This document shows positions 57,605 to 64,000 of a stretch of 64,000 nucleotides of DNA, piece after piece. Position 1 is the stretch's first letter; every line of letters starts with the position of its first letter. The stretch is from the NCBI RefSeq assembly GCF_017377855.1, contig NZ_JAFREP010000011.1, positions 226,141 through 290,140 on the forward strand, written 5' to 3'. A model generated the notes under the pieces. It saw only the letters and a program-made list of their open reading frames with translations, made no database searches and was not told the DNA's origin. The translations under genes and the position numbers were made by a program. This DNA comes from Acanthopleuribacter pedis. Lineage in GTDB: Bacteria > Acidobacteriota > Holophagae > Acanthopleuribacterales > Acanthopleuribacteraceae.

Positions 57605-59301
57605 GGGGCTCCTTTGAGGGTGATGTGCGTGGTCCAGGTTTGGTCTTGACCGCTTGCTTCGAGCTGCCAGCGTCCGGGGAAGCTCTCTTCCAAACGGGCT
57701 TTGATGTATTTGCCGCCGGTCCCGTCGTCGTTTGCCTCCGTGTTGATGGTGACCCCGACGGCCCGGAAGATCATTTCGATGGTGCGCGTTTCGGTGAGGC
57801 GCTGATGCAATTCAAAACGCACCGTGCCTTCGTCCAGCGCATAACTGATCCCGTTCTCCACCAGGGTCAGCAGCAGTGCGGGCGGAATCTGCAAATCGGG
57901 GTTTTGGTAATCCGTTTCAAAGGCATAACATTCGCCGGTGCGGTAGGTCAGCAGATCGAGGTGGCGGCGGCACAGCAGGCATTCGTCCTCCAGACTGACC
58001 AGGGTTTGGTCGGCCATGCGGTTGAGCATCTTCATTTCCTCGGCGAGTGAGGCGATGAAGGCCACGCCGGTTTTGGGTTCGCGCTCAAGCCATTCCATCA
58101 CCGCGGTTAAGGTGTTGAGCATGAAATGGGGTTGCAGGTGTTTTTTGAGCAGCTCGATTTGCAGGCGTGCGGAACGCAAACGGGTTTCCTGGTACAACAC
58201 GCGTTCGCGTCTGATTTGCAGCCCAAGCGAAATCAAGATGATTACGATCAGAATGGTGATACTGACAAACAGCCCCTGCTCCATAAAAGACATACCGGTC
58301 AGGCACAGAATCAAGAGGGCTTGGCTGACGGCGATGACGCCGAGGAGCGCGTTGGTTTTGCCGCGGTGGTAGGCGACACACACGGCGAGTTGGGCAAAGA
58401 GGAGGGCCGCGATGAATTGGCCGAACGCGAATTCGTCGGGATGACGGTGGAAGCGCGCGGCCGCGACGGCCATCCCCAGCGGTATGCCGAGGAGCCAATA
58501 TCGCGCCAGGTCGTGGCGCAGGATGAACAACAACGGAAGCAGGGCGGCAAGCCCCGCCGAGAGGGTGGCGATCAGGCGTAACCGGTAGCCGTGCCAATGG
58601 TATGGGTAACCCAGGGCACGTAGGCTTTCGGCAAAGAGCAAGCAGGCGGTGAGTGCGCAGATCGCGGCAAAAACGGCGTAGGACGGTCGGTCGCGGTTGA
58701 GGATCCAGAGTACCGCAAAATAAATGGCGATGACGATGAACACGGCGAGGAAGAGGAACGGGAACATTGAAATGCGGGTGAAGGCAAGGACGTCGGGCAA
58801 ACTGCCGACACCGCCGCCAAGCAGGTAAAAGCGACCCACCCCGCGGTGGTTTGAAAACCGGATGGCGATCTGGTTGTCGGCCTGGCGGAGGTGCTTGGGG
58901 ATGGTGCAATGGAAGAGCAGGGAACCGGGTTCTTCCTCGGCGGCGTCGTCGCCAACCACGCCGTTGCGGCCGATCAATTCGCCGTTGAAATAAATTTCGC
59001 TTGAGCCGGTGGCGGCCAGCACGAACACCTCGCGGTCGCTGTTGGGTTCCAACGCGAGGGTTTGTCGCACCCAGAGGTTGCCGCGGTATGCCCCGGTTTT
59101 GATTTGCCAGGCGCGGTAGCCGAGCCAATCGCCGTCATCAAAATCGGGGTGTTTCCAGTTGAGGTCGTCGCCGGCTTTGACCTTCATGCGGTCATCGCGT
59201 TGCTGGGTGCCTTGCGCTTTGGTTGCTGTCGAAACCATCGCCGCGATGCTGATGATTACGGCGACGGCAAGCACGGTAAATTTCAAAATCTTTGGCGACA
59301 T
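57601..59301 (-). CDS. LytS-type membrane sensor histidine kinase
   Basis: 566 aa from ATG 59301; no clear ribosome site is seen, but the start gives a good signal segment (KFTVLAVAVIISIAAMV). Residues about 40-170 are a periplasmic beta-sandwich, with WLGYRAWQIKTG and IYFNGELIGRNG as in 7TMR-DISM or sugar-binding jelly-roll sensor domains. About 180-375 hold seven or so membrane helices. The kinase part has LKKHLQPHFMLNTLTAV with phosphoacceptor His392, characteristic of the His_kinase (LytS/YehU) family. The usual second ATP-binding glycine box is poor (the end reads GTGGKYIKARLEESFPG). It pairs with the LytTR regulator by an ATGA overlap. Confidence 0.9.
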   Translation of the reverse strand: MSPKILKFTVLAVAVIISIAAMVSTATKAQGTQQRDDRMKVKAGDDLNWKHPDFDDGDWLGYRAWQIKTGAYRGNLWVRQTLALEPNSDREVFVLAATGSSEIYFNGELIGRNGVVGDDAAEEEPGSLLFHCTIPKHLRQADNQIAIRFSNHRGVGRFYLLGGGVGSLPDVLAFTRISMFPFLFLAVFIVIAIYFAVLWILNRDRPSYAVFAAICALTACLLFAESLRALGYPYHWHGYRLRLIATLSAGLAALLPLLFILRHDLARYWLLGIPLGMAVAAARFHRHPDEFAFGQFIAALLFAQLAVCVAYHRGKTNALLGVIAVSQALLILCLTGMSFMEQGLFVSITILIVIILISLGLQIRRERVLYQETRLRSARLQIELLKKHLQPHFMLNTLTAVMEWLEREPKTGVAFIASLAEEMKMLNRMADQTLVSLEDECLLCRRHLDLLTYRTGECYAFETDYQNPDLQIPPALLLTLVENGISYALDEGTVRFELHQRLTETRTIEMIFRAVGVTINTEANDDGTGGKYIKARLEESFPGRWQLEASGQDQTWTTHITLKGAP

Positions 59302-59313
59302 GAAGTGTGGAAC

Positions 59314-59341
59314 CCCCCGGCGATCTTAGACGAACCGGGGG
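59314..59341 (-). terminator. Weak hairpin after the chaperone gene
   Basis: CCCCCGG (59314-59320) pairs with CCGGGGG (59335-59341) with a 14-nt loop. There is no T run on the minus strand, so an intrinsic terminator is only possible. It lies between the chaperone stop and the kinase start. Confidence 0.25.
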
Positions 59342-59409
59342 ATTCTGCCAATGGTGGGTGCTGTTGGAAGAAGGGTGGCGACCTGGCAGGCGCGGGGCCG
59401 CTTCGGTGG

Positions 59410-59931
59410 TTAGACCAACTGCATGAATTGGGAGAAAGGGGCCGGTTGGGCCGGTGTCGGGTGATCCGGCCGGGGTGCTGTTGCCGAACGTGTGTGAGGT
59501 TCGGTGAATGCTTGGGGTTGTTCTCTTTGGAAGGTTTTTAATTGGGATACCAAGGTTTCGGCGGTGCTGAGCAGGTTTTGCAGCAGGTTTTGGAAGTCCT
59601 CGGCGGTTAAGGAGGCGACCATTTGCGAATAACACAACAGCACGCTTTTGTTTTTGGGGTCAACGGCAAGGGTGGCGCCGTGGGTCTCTTGTTGGTGCAT
59701 GTTCATGGCGAGAACCTGTTCATAAAAACCCTCGCGATTCTCGATAGGCATGTCCATTAAGTGAAGGTTCATAAAACAACGTTCCATGGCGGAAACAACG
59801 TAGAGTTCGAGGGTGAACCCGTTGGCGGCGCTGATCGCACAAGCGCCTTCTTCGTCTAAGGTAACGGGGGTCTCCCAATCGCGACTCATGTTGACCAACC
59901 ACTGATTCACGGTTTCGACTGCTGCTTGCAT
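59410..59931 (-). CDS. CesT-family type III secretion chaperone
   Basis: 173 aa from ATG 59931, with AGGAG eight bases upstream. Residues about 1-140 follow the class I (CesT/Tir) chaperone plan: an N-terminal helix (VETVNQWLVNMSRDW), strand VTLDEEGACAISAANG, strand FTLELYVVSAMERCFMNLHL, then EGFYEQVLAMNMHQQETHGATLAVDPKNKSVLLCYS and a final amphipathic helix (EDFQNLLQNLLSTAETLVSQL). I note the segments piecewise. Length and order fit the family well. A Pro- and Ala-rich tail follows, which is extra. Such chaperones bind the N-terminus of one effector encoded next to them; here that is the gene immediately upstream on the same strand. No secretion apparatus is in the window. Confidence 0.8.
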   Translation of the reverse strand: MQAAVETVNQWLVNMSRDWETPVTLDEEGACAISAANGFTLELYVVSAMERCFMNLHLMDMPIENREGFYEQVLAMNMHQQETHGATLAVDPKNKSVLLCYSQMVASLTAEDFQNLLQNLLSTAETLVSQLKTFQREQPQAFTEPHTRSATAPRPDHPTPAQPAPFSQFMQLV

Positions 59932-60120
59932 GGGAACTTCTCCTGTAAAAAACCCGGGGCGGGGCTGATGCGAACCTTGATTTGGTGCGCGGTTTGTTCC
60001 TAGGCCCGATAGGCTCGGCGGGGTTCTTTGGGCATGGCGGGGCCCGCGGCGGGTCTCGGTTTAAAAAGTCCGAGGGTGGTGCTGCCGCTTCGTGATCCCG
60101 GCGAGGTCGGTGGGTCCGGC

Positions 60121-60145
60121 CACGCCGGCGTGAAAAGCCGGCGTG
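60121..60145. other. GC-rich hairpin between effector and chaperone genes
   Basis: CACGCCGGC and its exact complement (9-bp stem) with loop GTGAAAA. No T run on either side. It lies in the 245-bp gap downstream of the effector-like gene and could reduce read-through or stabilise the message end. Confidence 0.4.
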
Positions 60146-60176
60146 GGAGAGAGGGGCGTTGAATTGCGTCTGTTGA

Positions 60177-62552
60177 TTAGACGAAATCGTTTTGATGAAT
60201 CTTGGCGCGGATGCGATCTACATCAATGCGATCCAGCATTTTTTTGTTGTGCTCTATCACCTTGAAGCTGTCGTCGATGTTGGCCTCAAGTGTGTGTTTG
60301 AGCTCTTGCAACCTCGTGCGGACTTCGAGGCGTTCGTTTGGTTTGAACGGTTGGTTGTTGTTGCCACTCAATAAAAACACGTCCTGGTTCACGACGCCGA
60401 TGATGTCCGCCATGAGTTCACGGGGTTTGACCATTTCTTGAGTCAACTTTTCGTGATCGACCTTGGACTCCCAGATGCCCTGTTCGTTCTGTTTCAGGAA
60501 CTTCTGCTTCTGGAAGTTATCCTTGTCGATTAACTCTTCCCTGGGTTCAATGACAGACATGGGTTCTTTCATGCGCTCAAGTAAGCCGTCGACCTCGGCC
60601 AACTGTTCTTGCCAAAGGCTGATGGAGGTCTCGCTGTCTATGATCAGTTTTTCCATCAAGTTGATGGTTCCTTTGTTGGTGTTTTCGTCGAAAGAGCCAA
60701 TGGACGATTCATCGCCGTCACTGAGGTGGATGGGTTGGCTTACCCCGACGGCATAGCTCTTGTTCTCCAGATCCAGTGGTTTTTTGGTGAACTCTTGAGA
60801 TTGGGAAAAGATGGTAAATTCTTGGGTTTGGGGGTTGTATTCGACCACGTCTGTTGAAATGTCGCGTTTGTTGTTGATTTCGGAGTCCGAGCGGATGAAC
60901 TGCGAGCTGCCGTCCGCGCCGTCGTTTAAGCCGATGGAGGTTTTGGACGAGCCAATGTCGGTTTTGAGGCTGGGGACGCCGGCGGCAACGATTTGGAGGT
61001 GGTCGATGCGGTCTTTGTTGTCCTCGTCGAAAAACGCTTTGTAAACCTGGTTGGTGTAGTCACTGCAAATAACGACCCCGAGTTTGACGCCCGTTTTGGG
61101 GCTGTCGAACACAAAATCATCCGCGGTGATGCCCGCTTCGTTGATTTGGTCACCGAGATCGCTGCTGTTCTGTTCGGGGTTGGCTTTGATGCTTGAGCTT
61201 TGGAGCTTTTCCGGGATGAGCAGGTTGGATAAACGGTTTGAAAAGTAGGAAGGGGTGTCGGCTTTGGACGGGAACAGTTTGGTGACCGTTTCCATTTTGC
61301 CGCCTTTGCCGCCTTCAATAACCATCGATTGGTTTTCCGTTAGCTTGTACATGTCGCCGGGTGAACGCATTCTGAGTATGGATTGAGCCTTGGCCTCTTG
61401 GCGGCTTACCCGTTCCTCGTAAACCTCTCGTTCGGGCATGGTCGCCGAGTTGGGATAATAGAACTTGCGAAAGGTGTTCGCCAGCTTGGAGAAATTGCTC
61501 TTGCTAGAACCGAAGGTTTGGAAGAAGTCGTTGATGGCCCGGAGATCTTTACTGATGAGATTGTCGAGGTCCTTTTGTTTGAAACTCGGTGCCAGGCCTT
61601 TTTTGAGTAGCTTACGGGCGCCCGGCCAATCCTTTTTGGCGACTTTTTGACGGAAAGTTTCTATTTTAGATGAGCTGAGGTAACTCCCCTTGGGCATGAA
61701 TGCCAGTGTTTTGAGCGCGTCGCGGTGGGTGGCCATTTTCTTAACGGTCTCAACAATCGTGGCCAACTCTTGTTCGCGATTGAAATTGAATTCGCCTAAT
61801 CTTTCGGGTGGCGTATCGCGGGGGATGTTTAACGCGTCGAGGCGCGCGTTGAGCATGTCGCCCACGGTGGCGAGCAACGCTCGTGGTTCGTTGCGGTACT
61901 GTTCGCAATTCTCGACCTCCGGCCCCATCGCCTCCTGATAGGCGGCACTAAGATCGCACTCATCACTGCCCAATTGGTCCTGAAGCATGTGTAAGTCTTG
62001 CGGTCGCAGCGCGGTTAAGCTTTCGGGAGGTTGGGCGGTACACATGGTGCCGAGGACAAAAATCGCGCCTTCAAACTTGGGACTGGCGGCTTTTTCTTGG
62101 ATGGCGGCCATGAGCATTTCTTTTTGGTCCTGGGTGAGGTTGGATTTGAAATCGCTCCAAAAAAATTCGGGAAGGGTGTATACCGGGGCGGTGCCTTTAC
62201 GGTTGTCGGTAAAGTTCTGGTCGTGCATTTTGGCAAAGGCTTCAAATACTAAATCGACCTTGTCCAGGAGCCCACTGGTGTTGTTTTTGTATTGTTTATC
62301 ATGGGTGGATGCGATTTGTAATTGCAGCAACTGGATGCGTTTTGGCGTGGGCACTTTTGCATTGTTTAATTGAATTTGCTGGGGCGGGATCGATTTACTC
62401 ACGTGTTGATCTTTACCGTTGGGTGAGGGGGGTGACGTTTTTTTGTTTTGGGAATCGATTCCTTTCATACCCATGGGGTTGGGTCGTTTCGGCAAAATAG
62501 GCTCAGAGAAAGATCGTTGACGTTGCTTGGTGCTTTGCAGCGATGGAAACAT
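60177..62552 (-). CDS. Putative type III effector with nitrilase-like motifs
   Basis: 791 aa from ATG 62552, with GAGGAG five bases upstream; an in-frame ATG at 62795 has no such site. Residues 1-75 are polar and rich in Ser, Pro, Gln and Lys with no signal peptide, as in type III export signals. The body is soluble. Three segments match the Glu-Lys-Cys triad of the carbon-nitrogen hydrolase (nitrilase) superfamily in order: YTLPEFFW (E129), FRKFYYP (K363) and LGVVICSDY (C496). IFVLGTMC (about 164-171) fits the usual strand after the Glu, and HLQIVAAGVP that after the Cys. The Glu-Lys distance is far longer than usual, implying a large insertion. The C-terminal 170 residues are helical. The CesT-type chaperone gene follows on the same strand. 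Family calls are by eye only. Confidence 0.7.
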   Translation of the reverse strand: MFPSLQSTKQRQRSFSEPILPKRPNPMGMKGIDSQNKKTSPPSPNGKDQHVSKSIPPQQIQLNNAKVPTPKRIQLLQLQIASTHDKQYKNNTSGLLDKVDLVFEAFAKMHDQNFTDNRKGTAPVYTLPEFFWSDFKSNLTQDQKEMLMAAIQEKAASPKFEGAIFVLGTMCTAQPPESLTALRPQDLHMLQDQLGSDECDLSAAYQEAMGPEVENCEQYRNEPRALLATVGDMLNARLDALNIPRDTPPERLGEFNFNREQELATIVETVKKMATHRDALKTLAFMPKGSYLSSSKIETFRQKVAKKDWPGARKLLKKGLAPSFKQKDLDNLISKDLRAINDFFQTFGSSKSNFSKLANTFRKFYYPNSATMPEREVYEERVSRQEAKAQSILRMRSPGDMYKLTENQSMVIEGGKGGKMETVTKLFPSKADTPSYFSNRLSNLLIPEKLQSSSIKANPEQNSSDLGDQINEAGITADDFVFDSPKTGVKLGVVICSDYTNQVYKAFFDEDNKDRIDHLQIVAAGVPSLKTDIGSSKTSIGLNDGADGSSQFIRSDSEINNKRDISTDVVEYNPQTQEFTIFSQSQEFTKKPLDLENKSYAVGVSQPIHLSDGDESSIGSFDENTNKGTINLMEKLIIDSETSISLWQEQLAEVDGLLERMKEPMSVIEPREELIDKDNFQKQKFLKQNEQGIWESKVDHEKLTQEMVKPRELMADIIGVVNQDVFLLSGNNNQPFKPNERLEVRTRLQELKHTLEANIDDSFKVIEHNKKMLDRIDVDRIRAKIHQNDFV

Positions 62553-62807
62553 GGGAACTCCTCGAGGAACAACCCAGGGCCGACCCCACCGCCGGGACAA
62601 TCGGCATGAGCCGTGACGGGACGGTGGGTGAAGCTTGGCGGCTGGGTTCCTGATGTGGCTTGTGGCGACGGTATAGAGGCGAAGGAGCAGGATGCCGCGT
62701 GCGAAAAATTCCTCATAAGGAAACGCGCTAAAAAATGCGTCGTGTGGGGCGGGCATGTATCGAGTCGTTCGTTCAAAAAGTAAGCGTGGGGGCACAGGGC
62801 GGGTTAA
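62553..62807. other. Upstream region of the effector-like gene
   Basis: An open frame continues upstream of ATG 62552 in phase, but its composition is not protein-like and it lacks a ribosome site. It presumably contains the promoter; none could be assigned with confidence. Confidence 0.4.
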
Positions 62808-63009
62808 CCCGCATTTCTCACAAGGATTCGTTGCGAGAAGCAGAAAGCCTTGTGAGTACGAAGATTACGACCGAGAGACGGCGCAGGGGGCCGACCATTC
62901 GGCGTAGCAGCTGAGGCGAAGGCGGCTCGACCGAGTAATGCGGATGGCCGCCCCCTCGTAATCGCATGGCTTTCGGCTTCATAGCAGAATTCCTTGTGAG
63001 TAATGCGGG
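62808..63009. repeat. MITE-like dispersed repeat, copy 2 (inverted)
   Basis: A 202-bp element, the reverse complement of copy 1 at 9140-9349. It has the same inverted ends (CCCGCATTTCTCACAAGG on the left, CCTTGTGAGTAATGCGGG on the right). It differs from copy 1 by scattered substitutions and a few short indels, for example around the central GTAGCAGCTGAGGC. Open frames crossing it are by-products of the repeat. Confidence 0.8.
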
Positions 63010-63375
63010 TAAAGGCAAGGTGTTGAAGAATGGGACTGAAAAAGTGCCGTGGCTTACTTGCTGCGAAAATATGGGAGCGAAATTCCAAGAGAGTATGAAG
63101 GAATTCAGGAGAAAGTGTGGAGGCGGTTAGGCTGTGATGCAGATCACGCAACTCTGGGTAAGGGGATCGACCGCCATGGCCGTATCAAGTAAGCCCGGTT
63201 TTGCCCTCGGCACCCTTCAGAAGCCTGTGGGAAAGTGCGTACGTTTAACCGATTCAAAGGGTTGTGTTGGTGTTTGGCGCTGGTTCAGCGGGAGCTTTGA
63301 ACCGTGCCAGGGCTTGGATGCGTTGGCTTTCTTCCTGAGGGTCCTGTTTTTTTTTGGAGATTCATCGCGGGAGGA
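63010..63375. other. Non-coding gap
   Basis: About 366 bp between the repeat and the end of the ychJ-like gene. A frame starting at 63134 runs into the opposite strand of that gene and is not supported. No RNA gene or clear terminator was seen. Confidence 0.45.
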
Positions 63376-63855
63376 TTACGCGGCGCCGCAGCATTTTTTA
63401 TATTTTTTGCCGCTTTCACAGGGGCAGGGATCGTTGCGGCCGACCTTGGCCTCGCGGCGGAGTTGGGCCGAACTACCGTCCTCGTAAAACCAGACGTCGT
63501 CAATTTTGGAAAAAATGGAACGTTCGTGGTGGCTGCGTTCGGTTTCCTCCAGGCGGTAGTGCGCTTTAAAGGTAACGGTGCCACGTTCATCGCCGGGGCC
63601 GCCTTCCTCCGTGCCTTCAATGTCGAGGCCGAGCCATTCCGACTCGTCGGACCAGGCTTGAACGCTTTCGGGATCGACCAGCGGACGTTTGGCCGGGTGG
63701 GTCGTGTTCAAAATAAAATCGACCTCGCCTTTGACGTAGGCGGAATAACGGGCGCGCATCAGTTTTTCGGCGGTTTCCGGTTGTTGGTCACCCAGGTGAA
63801 AGGGTTGGCAGCACTGCGCGTAAGCGTTTTCGGGCGTACAGGGACACGCGGACAT
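63376..63855 (-). CDS. ychJ: YchJ family protein with two SEC-C motifs
   Basis: 159 aa from ATG 63855, with AAGGAG seven bases upstream; an in-frame start 24 bp earlier is less well placed. The N-terminus has CPCTPENAYAQCC and the C-terminus CPCESGKKYKKCC. Both are C-x-C-x8-C-C zinc-binding SEC-C motifs, as at the end of SecA. The middle (about 25-130) is the YchJ core: AEKLMRARYSAYVKGEVDFI, TTHPAKR, then GTVTFKAHYRLEE. E. coli YchJ has about the same size. The biochemical role of this family is unknown. It lies alone on the minus strand. Confidence 0.92.
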   Translation of the reverse strand: MSACPCTPENAYAQCCQPFHLGDQQPETAEKLMRARYSAYVKGEVDFILNTTHPAKRPLVDPESVQAWSDESEWLGLDIEGTEEGGPGDERGTVTFKAHYRLEETERSHHERSIFSKIDDVWFYEDGSSAQLRREAKVGRNDPCPCESGKKYKKCCGAA

Positions 63856-63955
63856 CTCGGTTCTCCTTCCTCGCGGCAAAAGCAGGGTGCCGTAAAACCA
63901 TCGGGTTCGACACCGCGGACGCCCACTTATACCATTGCGGGCGTGGGGACCCCAC

Positions 63956-63975
63956 GGGGGTGTGGGGACACCCCC
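63956..63975. other. Short GC-rich hairpin near window end
   Basis: GGGGGTGT pairs with ACACCCCC around a GGGG loop, preceded by a smaller palindrome GTGGGGACCCCAC. No T run follows, so its role is unclear. It lies about 100 bp upstream of the ychJ-like start. Confidence 0.4.
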
Positions 63976-64000
63976 CCGGGTTGTTATGGTGAGTGGTTGG

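Noticed and set aside
62804..63151. 115-codon minus-strand frame
   Set aside because: It lies over repeat copy 2 and reads the repeat; the same peptide arises from copy 1, so it reflects the mobile element.
63134..63487. 117-codon plus-strand frame before the window end
   Set aside because: Overlaps the 3' part of the well-supported ychJ-like gene on the other strand and has no ribosome site.

Overview
The window reads as a chromosomal segment of a high-GC, Gram-negative-type bacterium. The gene mix is a NorR/NO-reductase pair, an ABC-2 permease fused to an M1 peptidase, very large exported proteins with carboxypeptidase-regulatory-like modules, a LytS/LytTR pair and a CesT-type type III secretion chaperone. 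This resembles marine Acidobacteriota of the Acanthopleuribacter/Holophagae kind, but that is inference from gene style. No rRNA, tRNA, CRISPR array, transposase or integrase was recognised.

Left part (1-14,110). A divergent pair starts the window: the N-terminus of a quinol-type NO reductase on the minus strand and norR on the plus strand. Between them lie tandem GT-N7-AC sites and a sigma-54-like promoter. Next come two overlapping minus-strand genes for secreted proteins (a DUF1579-like protein and an NHL beta-propeller protein, with a clear terminator), then an OmpR-type two-component system. An AT-rich stretch of about 2 kb follows, with three small unrecognised genes, bounded on the right by a 210-bp element with inverted ends. 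An ABC ATPase and a permease/M1-peptidase fusion form the last operon here.

Middle (14,110-56,706). A degenerate tandem array of hairpin-rich 243-bp units and a non-coding stretch precede the centrepiece. This is a three-gene operon whose genes overlap only by ATGA: a 7,377-aa exported protein with about 21 carboxypeptidase-regulatory-like modules and then a Gly-rich beta-helix-like tandem array; a 5,905-aa exported RHS/YD-repeat protein with Ig-like repeats and a C-terminal toxin-like domain; and a 299-aa pentapeptide-repeat-like protein in the position of an immunity gene. It looks like a very large polymorphic-toxin or surface-complex locus.

Right part (56,707-64,000), all minus strand. 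A LytS-type kinase and LytTR regulator pair comes first. Further right are a 791-aa protein and a CesT-family chaperone downstream of it, interpreted as a type III effector and its chaperone; the 791-aa protein carries an E-K-C set of motifs like the nitrilase superfamily. A second copy of the 200-bp element follows, inverted relative to the first so that the two bracket about 53 kb. A YchJ/SEC-C protein ends the window.
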